8,879 nucleotides of DNA from an uncultured Rhodoluna sp. (GCA_937898095.1 CALDKR010000032.1:1-8879), one strand, 5' to 3'. Shown: positions 1-7,273, numbered from the stretch's first letter. Notes: generated from the sequence alone by a model not told the origin. Program-made: numbers and translations.

Positions 1-928
1 TCCACAGGTTGCCGAACTTGCCGCCGCCGGAGCCTCAGCCACGCAAGCCATCTTTGAAATCACCACCGTGGATGTGGCTAATGCTTGTGACATTTTCCGC
101 GGAGTCTACGATGCAACCGCTGGTTTTGACGGTCGAGTGTCGATCGAAGTCGAGCCAGGTCTTGCGCACGATGCTGCAGGAACCGTCGCTCAGGCGAAGG
201 AACTGTTCGCCAAAGTCAATCGCGAAAACGTAATGATCAAGATTCCTGCTACCAAGGCTGGACTATCCGCTATCACCGATGTGATCGCAGAAGGCATTAG
301 CGTCAACGTAACCCTAATTTTCTCGTTGCAGCGCTACCGTGAAGTAATCGCTGCCTACGTTGCAGGTATCTCAAAGGCTCAAGCTAGCGGTCACGACCTT
401 TCGAAGATTCACTCGGTTGCCTCATTCTTCGTTTCGCGCGTCGACACCGAACTTGACAAGCGCCTTTCGGAAGTTGGCACCGAAGAGGCCAACGCGCTGA
501 AGAGCAAGGCAGGTCTAGCCAATGCCCGTCTCGCCTACCAGGTATTTGAGCAAGAATTCGCCACGGACGGTTGGGCGCAGTTGGCCGAAGCCGGTGCTAA
601 CAAGCAGCGTCCATTGATGGCTTCAACCGGTGTGAAGGACCCTGCACTGCCAGACACTCTTTATGTCACCGAATTGGTTGCCCCAATGCTTGTAAACACA
701 ATGCCTGAAAAGACCATGGAAGCAGTATTCGATCACGGCATAGTCCCAGCGAATTCAATCACCGGACACTACGTCGAAGCGCAGGCAATCCTCGATGCAA
801 TCGCAGCCCAGGGTGTTAGCTACGACGAAGCCACCGAGCTGCTTGAAGCTGAGGGTGTAGATAAGTTCAACATTTCTTGGGCAGAGCTTGTTGAAAGCGT
901 TGAAACTGCACTAAAGGCTGCCAAATAA
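1..928 (+). CDS. tal: Transaldolase, 5'-truncated by window edge
   Basis: Transfers a dihydroxyacetone unit from sedoheptulose-7-phosphate to glyceraldehyde-3-phosphate in the cytoplasmic non-oxidative pentose phosphate pathway. The reading frame is open from base 2, and the residues before the GTG at 68 (ending FEITTVDVANACDIF) match the family, so that GTG is internal and the true start lies left of the window. About 308 residues are visible; actinobacterial enzymes are roughly 360-370 long, so about 60 are missing. The Schiff-base lysine is in VMIKIPAT (codon 239-241). Other family blocks are DGRVSIEV, SVNVTLIFSLQRY and SVASFFVSRVDTELDKRL. The TAA stop shares its last base with the pgi ATG (TAATG). 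This is the first visible gene of the pentose-phosphate operon; a transketolase gene often lies upstream in relatives, but that is not visible here. Confidence 0.97.
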   Translation, partial: PQVAELAAAGASATQAIFEITTVDVANACDIFRGVYDATAGFDGRVSIEVEPGLAHDAAGTVAQAKELFAKVNRENVMIKIPATKAGLSAITDVIAEGISVNVTLIFSLQRYREVIAAYVAGISKAQASGHDLSKIHSVASFFVSRVDTELDKRLSEVGTEEANALKSKAGLANARLAYQVFEQEFATDGWAQLAEAGANKQRPLMASTGVKDPALPDTLYVTELVAPMLVNTMPEKTMEAVFDHGIVPANSITGHYVEAQAILDAIAAQGVSYDEATELLEAEGVDKFNISWAELVESVETALKAAK

Positions 929-2523
929 TGGCTATCAAAGTTGCTACTAGTGGCTCAACTCAGACAGCAGTTGAATCGGTCATCGGTCAGCTAGTAAGCG
1001 ACAAAGTTGCAAGCCGTATAGCCGCGAAAGACTTCACTCTTTGGGGTAAAGATGCCGAGGCAGAAAGTTCAATCCGTCTTGGTTGGACGCATTCGGCGAC
1101 GGACTCGCAGTCGCTTATATCAGGCATCCTGGAATTGCGCGACTACTTCGCAGGCATTGGAGTCAACCGATTTGTGCTCTGTGGCATGGGCGGCTCATCG
1201 CTAGCACCCGAGGTAATCACCCAGAGTGCTGGTGTCGAACTCGTGGTTTTGGATTCCACTAACCCTGAACAGGTTGGAAAGGCCCTAAACGGAGATCTCA
1301 CCCGCACTGCGGTTGTGGTTTCGTCGAAGTCTGGTTCCACTGTAGAAACAGATTCTCAAAAGCGTCTCTTTGAGGCTGCGTTCACGGCAGCTGGTATTGA
1401 TAAGACTGACCGTATCGTTATTGTCACTGATCCTGGTTCACCTATGGAGAAAGCTGCGACAGTCGACGGTTACCGAATCTTCAACGCCGATCCAACTGTA
1501 GGTGGACGTTACTCGGCATTAACAGCGTTCGGTCTAGTACCTTCAGGACTTGCTGGTGCCGACATTCAGCGCCTTCTCAACGAAGCTGTTTCAGCACTAG
1601 TGGTTCTTTCGAAAGATGAAGCATCAAACCCAGGGCTGCGACTTGGTGCTGCAATGGCTCGCACTGCTGGAGCTGATACATTTGCAGACAAGTTGGCTCT
1701 GGTTGAAGACGGAACTGCCATCGTTGGTCTCGGAGACTGGGCAGAGCAACTAATCGCTGAATCGACCGGCAAGCTTGGCAAGGGCGTACTCCCCGTCGTG
1801 CTTGGTTTGGATGCACCTGAACTAACGGAGAAGCCAAGCGATCTCGTTGTTGCTCGTCTTGTTGCAAACGCTGACACAGCTGCAGAAAATGAACTTTCAG
1901 TGTCTGGTAGCCTCGGCGGGCAGTTCCTGCTTTGGGAGTTCGCTACCGTAGTGGCTTCGCGCCTAATCGGTATCAACCCATTTGACCAGCCAGACGTCGA
2001 ATCAGCAAAAATTGCTGCGAGAGGGATGCTCGAGAACCGAGCGCCAGAAGTTCCGGCCATGTTCGTTGATGGCGCGGTTGAGGTTAGAAACTTAGGTTTT
2101 GAGCTTGACGGTTCGGCAGATCTCAAGTCGGCCTTAGCCTCGTGGCTAGACACTGCTGAAACTGACAGCTATGTCTCAGTTCACGCATATCTCGACCGAG
2201 TTGAATATCCAGAGGTTGCCAAACTACGGAACCTGCTGGCTAAGGCTTCGGGTCGACCAACAACCTTTGGTTGGGCTCCACGTTTCTTGCACTCGACTGG
2301 TCAGTACCACAAGGGTGGGCCTGCGCAAGGTATTTACATCCAGTTGGTTTCAAGACCTGTAAACGACATCAGCGTTCCTGGTCGCGACTTCACACTAGGT
2401 GAACTGATTGCATCTCAAGCCTCTGGCGATGCGGCTGTTCTTGCCGAACATGGGCGCCCGGTGCTAAGGCTCACATTGAGCGACGTGGTCGCTGCAGTTT
2501 CACAGATTTCCGCAAGCCTCTAG
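928..2523 (+). CDS. pgi: Glucose-6-phosphate isomerase
   Basis: Interconverts glucose-6-phosphate and fructose-6-phosphate, joining glycolysis to the oxidative branch encoded just downstream. The 531 residues contain sugar-isomerase motifs: GMGGSSLAPEV (86-96), the phosphate-binding SSKSGSTVET (132-141), GGRYSALTAFGL (192-203), the catalytic glutamate in AESTGK (E278), FDQPDVESAK (352-361) with the conserved lysine K361, and HSTGQYHKGG (455-464). The FDQ motif comes before the HSTGQ motif, the reverse of the E. coli and Bacillus enzymes; from memory this resembles the isomerase half of bacterial transaldolase-isomerase fusions. The ATG overlaps the tal stop by one base, with a weak AAAGG about 10 bases upstream, so translation is probably coupled to tal. 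The classification is firm from the motifs; the subfamily placement is inference. Confidence 0.95.
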   Translation: MAIKVATSGSTQTAVESVIGQLVSDKVASRIAAKDFTLWGKDAEAESSIRLGWTHSATDSQSLISGILELRDYFAGIGVNRFVLCGMGGSSLAPEVITQSAGVELVVLDSTNPEQVGKALNGDLTRTAVVVSSKSGSTVETDSQKRLFEAAFTAAGIDKTDRIVIVTDPGSPMEKAATVDGYRIFNADPTVGGRYSALTAFGLVPSGLAGADIQRLLNEAVSALVVLSKDEASNPGLRLGAAMARTAGADTFADKLALVEDGTAIVGLGDWAEQLIAESTGKLGKGVLPVVLGLDAPELTEKPSDLVVARLVANADTAAENELSVSGSLGGQFLLWEFATVVASRLIGINPFDQPDVESAKIAARGMLENRAPEVPAMFVDGAVEVRNLGFELDGSADLKSALASWLDTAETDSYVSVHAYLDRVEYPEVAKLRNLLAKASGRPTTFGWAPRFLHSTGQYHKGGPAQGIYIQLVSRPVNDISVPGRDFTLGELIASQASGDAAVLAEHGRPVLRLTLSDVVAAVSQISASL

Positions 2524-2526
2524 GAG
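2522..2526 (+). promoter_or_regulatory. Ribosome binding site of zwf
   Basis: AGGAG overlaps the pgi stop codon TAG. It lies 6 bases before the ATG at 2533 but only 3 bases before an in-frame TTG at 2530. The normal spacing therefore selects the ATG as the zwf start. Confidence 0.7.
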
Positions 2527-2532
2527 TAATTG

Positions 2533-4074
2533 ATGAGTCCAGCACGTTTGGGGAAAGACCACAATCCCCTACGCGACCCAGACGATCGCCGCCTCAACCG
2601 GATTGCAGGTCCAAGTTCGCTCGTCATCTTTGGTGTCACCGGCGACCTTTCGCGTAAGAAACTTATGCCAGCGGTCTATGACTTGGCTAACCGAGGTCTT
2701 TTGCCACCTGGTTTTGCACTGGTTGGCTTCGCTCGTCGTGAGTGGGAAAACCAGGATTTTGCCAAGGTCGTACACGACTCGGTTCGTGAGTACGCTCGCA
2801 CCCCGTTCCGCGAAGAAGTTTGGCAACAACTTTCTGAGGGTATTCGATTCGTCCAAGGTGAATTCGATGACGACGCTGCCTTCGATCGTCTGAAGGCCAC
2901 CATTGAAGAGCTGGACACCAAGCGAGGCACCAATGGAAACCACGCGTTCTATCTTTCGATTCCGCCTAAGGCTTTCCCACTGGTCTGCCGTCAACTAAGC
3001 CGCAGTGGTTTGGCAGAGCCTAAGCCAGACGAGTTCCGCAGAGTCGTAATTGAAAAACCTTTTGGACATGACCTCAAGTCGGCTCGTGAGCTGAACGATG
3101 TAGTCGAAGCGGTATTCCCTGCCGATTCGATTTTCCGCATTGATCACTATCTGGGCAAGGAAACCGTACAGAACATTTTGGCTCTACGATTTGCTAATCA
3201 GCTTTTCGAGCCTCTCTGGAACGCCAACTACATCGACCATGTGCAAATCACCATGGCAGAAGACATCGGTGTTGGAGGTCGAGCCGGTTACTACGACGGC
3301 ATTGGTGCTGCCCGAGACGTAATCCAAAACCACCTTTTGCAGCTACTTGCACTAACTGCAATGGAGGAGCCAGTCTCCTTCGACGCTGCAGATTTGCGTA
3401 ATGAAAAGGAAAAGGTTCTGCAGGCTGTGCACCTTCCTAAAGACCTTGGCAAGTACACAGCCCGCGGTCAGTATGCCGGCGGCTGGCAAGGCGGTGAAGA
3501 AGTTCTTGGCTTCCTCGAAGAAGACGGCATGAACCCGGAATCCACAACTGAAACTTACGCTGCAATGCGCTTGGACATTAATACTCGCCGATGGGCTGGA
3601 GTTCCCTTCTACCTTCGTGCAGGAAAGCGACTGGGACGACGTGTTACCGAGATTGCTGTCGTGTTCAAACGAGCTCCTCAACAACTTTTTGCAGCTGACC
3701 AAACGTCTGAACTCGGTCAAAACGCCTTGGTTATTCGTGTTCAGCCTGATGAAGGCGTAACCATTCGTTTCGGATCAAAGGTTCCTGGCGTTGGCATGCA
3801 GGTTCGCGATGTGACCATGGATTTCGGTTATGGCCACGCGTTTACCGAAGCCAGCCCAGAAGCATACGAGCGTTTGATTCTCGATGTTCTACTGGGCGAC
3901 GCTCCCCTGTTCCCACGCCACGAAGAGGTTGAACTCTCATGGAAGATTCTTGACCCGATTGAGAAATTCTGGGCAAAGCAAGGTCAGCCAGAGCAGTATC
4001 GCCCTGGAACCTGGGGCCCGAGTTCTGCTGACGAAATGATGGCCCAAGACGGCCGTGCCTGGAGGCTTCCGTGA
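2533..4074 (+). CDS. zwf: Glucose-6-phosphate dehydrogenase (NADP-dependent)
   Basis: Oxidises glucose-6-phosphate to 6-phosphogluconolactone and makes NADPH, the entry step of the oxidative pentose phosphate pathway. From the ATG at 2533 the protein has 513 residues, typical of the family. The N-terminal Rossmann fingerprint is GVTGDLSRKK (34-43), followed by EKPFG (174-178), the substrate-binding RIDHYLGKE (202-210) and RDVIQNH (261-267), whose His267 corresponds to the catalytic base. The opening MSPARLGKDHNPLRDP resembles actinobacterial homologues and supports this start; a TTG at 2530 would add one residue but sits too close to the ribosome binding site. The 3' end overlaps opcA by four bases (GTGA). 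OpcA next door is the expected assembly partner. Confidence 0.97.
   Translation: MSPARLGKDHNPLRDPDDRRLNRIAGPSSLVIFGVTGDLSRKKLMPAVYDLANRGLLPPGFALVGFARREWENQDFAKVVHDSVREYARTPFREEVWQQLSEGIRFVQGEFDDDAAFDRLKATIEELDTKRGTNGNHAFYLSIPPKAFPLVCRQLSRSGLAEPKPDEFRRVVIEKPFGHDLKSARELNDVVEAVFPADSIFRIDHYLGKETVQNILALRFANQLFEPLWNANYIDHVQITMAEDIGVGGRAGYYDGIGAARDVIQNHLLQLLALTAMEEPVSFDAADLRNEKEKVLQAVHLPKDLGKYTARGQYAGGWQGGEEVLGFLEEDGMNPESTTETYAAMRLDINTRRWAGVPFYLRAGKRLGRRVTEIAVVFKRAPQQLFAADQTSELGQNALVIRVQPDEGVTIRFGSKVPGVGMQVRDVTMDFGYGHAFTEASPEAYERLILDVLLGDAPLFPRHEEVELSWKILDPIEKFWAKQGQPEQYRPGTWGPSSADEMMAQDGRAWRLP
4061..4065 (+). promoter_or_regulatory. Ribosome binding site of opcA
   Basis: GGAGG inside the last codons of zwf, 5 bases before the GTG at 4071. 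This strong match fixes the GTG as the opcA start and implies translation independent of, or coupled to, zwf termination. Confidence 0.7.
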
Positions 4075-5003
4075 TCCACAATCTTCCGAACACAACAATC
4101 AGCAAGGTTTCTAAAGCCTTGGTTCAGATTCGCGAACAGGGCGGTGCTGTGGCACTTGGCCGCGTGTTGACTCTGATCATCGAAACCGATTTCAAGGGCA
4201 TTGAGCCAGCTATCGCTGCGGCCAACGATGCCTCGCGTGAGCATCCGTGTCGCATTATTGTTTTGGCCGACGACAACGCAGTCAGCAAAAAAGACGCTCG
4301 CCTTGATGCCCAAATTCGAGTCGGCGGAGATGCTGGCGCCTCTGAGGTGATTGTGCTTCGCGCTTATGGCGATGCCGCTCGCGACCAAGAGAGCCTCGTC
4401 ACCGGTCTTTTGTTGCCTGATGCCCCAGTTGTTGCATGGTGGCCAAACGAAGCCCCTGAGAAGCCCTCAGCAGCGCCAATTGGCCGAATCGCCACTCGCC
4501 GCATCACCGATGCAGCAAGCCAAAAAGATTCGGCGGCGCACCTGCGCAAAATTGCCAAGAACTATGTGCCCGGCGACAGCGACTTCGCCTGGACTCGCCT
4601 AACGCTTTGGCGTCAGCAGTTGGCAGCCGTGCTCGATCAGCCGCCATATGACTCAGTTCTAGCCGTTGAAATCACTGGAGCAGCTGACTCGCCAAGCACC
4701 GATTTGTTGGCTTCGTGGCTCGAGCTAAAGCTCAAGGTGCCAGTGAAGGTAGTCAAGACCGTCAAGGGCAAAATGCCTGCCGGAATTCGCAAGATCAAGC
4801 TCACTCGAAAGTCGGGCGACGTTATTCTCGACCGCAAAATTCCTGATGTGGCAACTTTGATTCAGCCAACTCAGCCGGCTCGCGAGATTGCATTGCCGTT
4901 TAGAAACTTGCGCGACTGCCTCAGTGAAGACCTTCGCCGTCTCGACCCAGACGATCTGTTCGGCCAAGTTGTAAAGCACGGATACGGCTCGAAGCGAAAG
5001 TAA
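4071..5003 (+). CDS. opcA: Glucose-6-phosphate dehydrogenase assembly protein OpcA
   Basis: OpcA is needed for assembly or activation of the Zwf enzyme in actinobacteria and cyanobacteria; it has no known catalytic role of its own. The 310-residue length is normal. Recognisable family blocks are HPCRIIVLADD (58-68), the hallmark VVAWWPNEAP (120-129), DFAWTRLTLWRQQLA (171-185) and a C-terminal LRRLDPDDLFGQVV (288-301). It starts with GTG, overlapping the zwf TGA as GTGA behind a GGAGG, and ends 2 bases before pgl. Its place between zwf and pgl is the standard actinobacterial order and supports the assignment independently of the motifs. No signal peptide or membrane segment is visible, so it should be cytoplasmic. 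Confidence 0.94.
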   Translation: MIHNLPNTTISKVSKALVQIREQGGAVALGRVLTLIIETDFKGIEPAIAAANDASREHPCRIIVLADDNAVSKKDARLDAQIRVGGDAGASEVIVLRAYGDAARDQESLVTGLLLPDAPVVAWWPNEAPEKPSAAPIGRIATRRITDAASQKDSAAHLRKIAKNYVPGDSDFAWTRLTLWRQQLAAVLDQPPYDSVLAVEITGAADSPSTDLLASWLELKLKVPVKVVKTVKGKMPAGIRKIKLTRKSGDVILDRKIPDVATLIQPTQPAREIALPFRNLRDCLSEDLRRLDPDDLFGQVVKHGYGSKRK

Positions 5004-5005
5004 TC

Positions 5006-5734
5006 ATGACTGAAATCAATCGCCCTATTGTCAATCGCTTCTCTGATGCGCAAGCCGTTGCCATCGCTGCAGCCGATGCGTTTGTCAACAAAGCGATTGA
5101 GCTTTTGGCAGTTAAGAGCGAGATACACATTTCAATCACCGGCGGAACAGTCGGAATTCTGACCCTGAAAATGATCGGTGAGCACGATCAAGTTGAACAA
5201 ATCGATTGGGATCGCGTAAACATTTGGTGGGGCGATGAGCGCTTCGTTGACAGTGACAGCCCAGATCGTAATGCGAACCAGGCCGCTGATGCGCTTCTAG
5301 AACGAGTCGACGCAACTCGCCTGCATGAGTTTCCGGCTGCTGACGAAGGGCTTTCGCTCGATGATGCCGCTCAAGAATTTGCTGACCACGTCGAGCTAAT
5401 CAAGCCTCAGTTCGATCTGACTTTCTTGGGCATGGGGCCAGACGGGCACATTTGCTCGCTGTTCCCTGGAAAGCCCTTGCCGGCGCCCGGTGTTGCCATC
5501 ATCGCCGAACATGACTCGCCTAAGCCACCACCGCAGCGCCTGTCTTTCACTTACGAAGCAGTTAACGCATCTGATGAAATCTGGTTCTTAGTTGCTGGCG
5601 CCGACAAAGCTGACGCAGTTGAAGTTGCATTTTCAGAGAACCCTGAAGCCCTGCCAGTTGGTCGCATCAAAGCCGCTAAGCGCACTGTTTGGTTCGTCGA
5701 TTCTTCGGCTGGCGCCAAAGTTTGGGGCTGCTAG
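5006..5734 (+). CDS. pgl: 6-phosphogluconolactonase
   Basis: Hydrolyses 6-phosphogluconolactone, the Zwf product, to 6-phosphogluconate. This is the short DevB/NagB-like type, with 242 residues in the usual range. Motifs are ITGGTVG (44-50), the phosphate loop; VNIWWGDERFV (71-81); and LGMGPDGHICSLFPG (141-155), containing the catalytic-type histidine H148. PPPQRLSFT (174-182) is another conserved block. The ATG lies 2 bases after the opcA stop; only a weak purine stretch (GCGAAAG) precedes it, suggesting coupling to opcA translation. It is the last gene of the plus-strand operon and is followed by a strong hairpin terminator. The stop codon lies inside a 12-base palindrome. Confidence 0.95.
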   Translation: MTEINRPIVNRFSDAQAVAIAAADAFVNKAIELLAVKSEIHISITGGTVGILTLKMIGEHDQVEQIDWDRVNIWWGDERFVDSDSPDRNANQAADALLERVDATRLHEFPAADEGLSLDDAAQEFADHVELIKPQFDLTFLGMGPDGHICSLFPGKPLPAPGVAIIAEHDSPKPPPQRLSFTYEAVNASDEIWFLVAGADKADAVEVAFSENPEALPVGRIKAAKRTVWFVDSSAGAKVWGC

Positions 5735-5758
5735 CTAGCAAGCGAAATGACTTAAATA

Positions 5759-5791
5759 AATAAACCGCAACCAATTTGGTTGCGGTTTATT
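5759..5791. terminator. Bidirectional intrinsic terminator between pgl and rbpA
   Basis: A perfect inverted repeat pairs 5759-5774 with 5776-5791 (core AAACCGCAACCAA / TTGGTTGCGGTTT). In practice this gives a GC-containing stem closed by a small AATTT loop. On the plus strand it is followed by a T-rich run ending in TTTATTGTTT. On the minus strand it is followed by TTTATTTATTTAAG. It lies 24 bases after the pgl stop and 9 bases after the rbpA stop. A hairpin with U-rich tails on both sides, between convergent genes, fits termination of both operons. Confidence 0.9.
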
Positions 5792-5800
5792 GTTTGAAAT

Positions 5801-6187
5801 TTATTTGCTTTCAGCTAGCTTTGCGGCTTCAGCTAGGCGAATGCGACGCTCGCGAACCGCTGCTACTGCCTCTTCTAGAAGCTGCTGGGCTTCTTCTTCG
5901 GTGCGACGCTCTTTGACATAAGCCAAGTGGGTTTTGTATGGCTCGTGTTTTGCCACCACCGGCGGGTTGTCTTTGTCTTGACCCGCTGGAAGGCCACAGT
6001 TTGGGCAGTCGATAAATTCAGGAATTTCGATTTCTTCGACATTTGCCGCAAAGTTTGGACTCTGCACATGCCCGTTTGAGCAGTAGTAATTGCGAACCAC
6101 TCGCTCGGCCTTGAATCCGCGATCTTGCTCGCCCATTGGCCCCGCGCCAATGCGCGCGCCACGAATTGCTGAACCGCCGTTGCTCAT
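5801..6187 (-). CDS. rbpA: RNA polymerase-binding protein RbpA
   Basis: RbpA is an actinobacterial transcription factor that binds RNA polymerase and the principal sigma factor and stabilises the open promoter complex. The 128-residue product begins MSNGGSAIRGARIGAGPMGE, typical of the Microbacteriaceae form. The central domain carries C36, H40, C61 and C64 (CSNGH and CPNCG), a likely zinc site. The sigma-interacting segment is YKTHLAYVKERRTEEEAQ (84-101), followed by a charged helical tail. The ATG at 6187 has an AAGGG ribosome binding site that begins within the secG stop codon, 10 bases downstream of secG in transcription order. It is the last gene of the gap-pgk-tpiA-secG-rbpA operon. I am confident of the family; zinc binding is inferred from the residues. 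Confidence 0.93.
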   Translation of the reverse strand: MSNGGSAIRGARIGAGPMGEQDRGFKAERVVRNYYCSNGHVQSPNFAANVEEIEIPEFIDCPNCGLPAGQDKDNPPVVAKHEPYKTHLAYVKERRTEEEAQQLLEEAVAAVRERRIRLAEAAKLAESK

Positions 6188-6194
6188 GTGATAA

Positions 6195-6199
6195 CCCTT
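6195..6199 (-). promoter_or_regulatory. Ribosome binding site of rbpA, overlapping the secG stop
   Basis: On the minus strand the sequence reads TAAGGG, so AAGGG begins within the secG stop codon, with 7 bases before the rbpA ATG. This arrangement suggests that rbpA translation follows that of secG. Confidence 0.55.
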
Positions 6200-6449
6200 A
6201 GACGAGACCGAATCGAGTGAACAGGCCTAGGGCGATGATCACTGCAACCCAGACAACGCCGAGAATGATGGTGATTCGGTTTAGGTTTCGCTCTGCAACG
6301 CCGGAGGTGTTTAGTGAGCTGGTCACACCACCGCCGAACATGTCAGAAAGACCGCCACCGCGACCTTTGTGAAGCAAAATCAAAAGTGTTAGCAAAAGGC
6401 TGGTGATCGCCAGCAGCACCTGAAGTGCGATTTGAAGGGCAGCAGCCAT
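6198..6449 (-). CDS. secG: Preprotein translocase subunit SecG
   Basis: Small integral membrane subunit of the SecYEG translocon that assists SecA-driven protein export. The 83 residues contain two hydrophobic helices, about residues 4-26 and 58-79. They are joined by the family loop HKGRGGGLSDMFGGG (27-41) and by TSSLNTSGVAERNLNRIT. Length and two-helix topology are typical. The ATG at 6449 is preceded by GAGGA with a 9-base spacer. It lies 38 bases downstream of tpiA, and secG directly after tpiA is the normal actinobacterial arrangement. A possible promoter -10 element overlaps the end of tpiA. Confidence 0.95.
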   Translation of the reverse strand: MAAALQIALQVLLAITSLLLTLLILLHKGRGGGLSDMFGGGVTSSLNTSGVAERNLNRITIILGVVWVAVIIALGLFTRFGLV

Positions 6450-6486
6450 TTCGGGGAATCCTCTATTCGGAAAAACTTCTCAACAA

Positions 6487-6492
6487 ATTATA
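6487..6492 (-). promoter_or_regulatory. Possible -10 element for secG-rbpA
   Basis: The minus strand reads TATAAT, a perfect -10 hexamer, made by the last Leu codon and stop codon of tpiA. Transcription starting about 7 bases on would leave a leader of roughly 30 bases before the secG ATG. No good -35 is seen at 16-18 bases (GCGCTT at 17), and no extended TGN motif is present, so the hexamer may be chance. Confidence 0.3.
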
Positions 6493-7273
6493 AAGCGATG
6501 TGCTTCTGGAAGCGCGCGATGCCGCTGAATTCTTCAGGGTCAAGGCTTGCGCCACCAACTAGAACGCCATCAACCTCGGTGCTTCTCAAGAATCCAGCAA
6601 CGTTGGCTGACTTGACTGAACCGCCATACAAGATGCGAGTCGCAGCTGCGAGTTCAGCACCGTGCTCGGCTGCAATTGCCTCGCGAATCTTGCCGCAGAC
6701 AGCTGCAGCTTCTTCAGGTGTGGCAACTTTTCCGGTGCCAATGGCCCATACAGGTTCGTAGGCAATCACAAACTCACCAAGCTTTTCGTGGCCAGCTAGT
6801 GCGGCCAAGGTCTGGCGAACTGGCACTGCGCTTTGGCCCTCGGTCTCGAGCTCTTCAAGAGTCTCGCCGACGCAGATAACCGGAACCAGGCCGTGACGGA
6901 ATGCTGCGGCGGTCTTTGCCTGCACAATTGCGTCGTCTTCTGAGTGATAGGTGCGACGCTCGCTGTGGCCAATAAGAACGTATTTAGCGTCAAGCTTGGC
7001 CAAGAATGCGCCCGAGATGTCGCCGGTGTAGGCACCTGAATCGTGTTGTGAAAGATCTTGAGCACCCAAGCCAAGCTCAAATTTTTCGGCATCGATCAAA
7101 GTCTGAACGGTGCGAAGGTCGGTGAACGGAGGGAACACGACAACCTCAGCCGTGCTGTAGTCGTGATCGGCATCTTTTAGTGTGTAGGCAAGTTTCTGCA
7201 CCAGAGCGATGGCTTGCTGGTGGTCGAGGTTCATCTTCCAGTTGCCGGCGATTAGCGGAACGCGAGTTGTCAT
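6488..7273 (-). CDS. tpiA: Triosephosphate isomerase
   Basis: Interconverts dihydroxyacetone phosphate and glyceraldehyde-3-phosphate in glycolysis. The 261-residue TIM barrel has all key residues: NWKMN (11-15) with catalytic Lys13, GAQDLSQHDSGAYTGDISG (70-88), GHSERR (102-107) with catalytic His103, and AYEPVWAIGTGKVAT (171-185) with catalytic Glu173 and the mobile lid loop. The phosphate-binding YGGSVKSANV (216-225) and GVLVGGASL (236-244) follow. The ATG at 7273 has only a weak AAGAAAG upstream. It lies 28 bases downstream of pgk, consistent with co-transcription. Nothing unusual is visible in the protein. Confidence 0.97.
   Translation of the reverse strand: MTTRVPLIAGNWKMNLDHQQAIALVQKLAYTLKDADHDYSTAEVVVFPPFTDLRTVQTLIDAEKFELGLGAQDLSQHDSGAYTGDISGAFLAKLDAKYVLIGHSERRTYHSEDDAIVQAKTAAAFRHGLVPVICVGETLEELETEGQSAVPVRQTLAALAGHEKLGEFVIAYEPVWAIGTGKVATPEEAAAVCGKIREAIAAEHGAELAAATRILYGGSVKSANVAGFLRSTEVDGVLVGGASLDPEEFSGIARFQKHIAL

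Noticed and set aside
68..70. GTG as the start of transaldolase
   Set aside because: Conserved transaldolase residues continue upstream in frame to base 2, so this is an internal valine.
1566..2153. A 195-codon open frame on the minus strand inside pgi
   Set aside because: It is antisense to a gene with clear motifs throughout. Its serine- and arginine-rich translation matches no family I know and it lacks a convincing ribosome binding site.
3352..4388. Overlapping minus-strand open frames opposite zwf and opcA
   Set aside because: These are shadows of two confidently assigned genes, with low-complexity translations and no plausible start signals.
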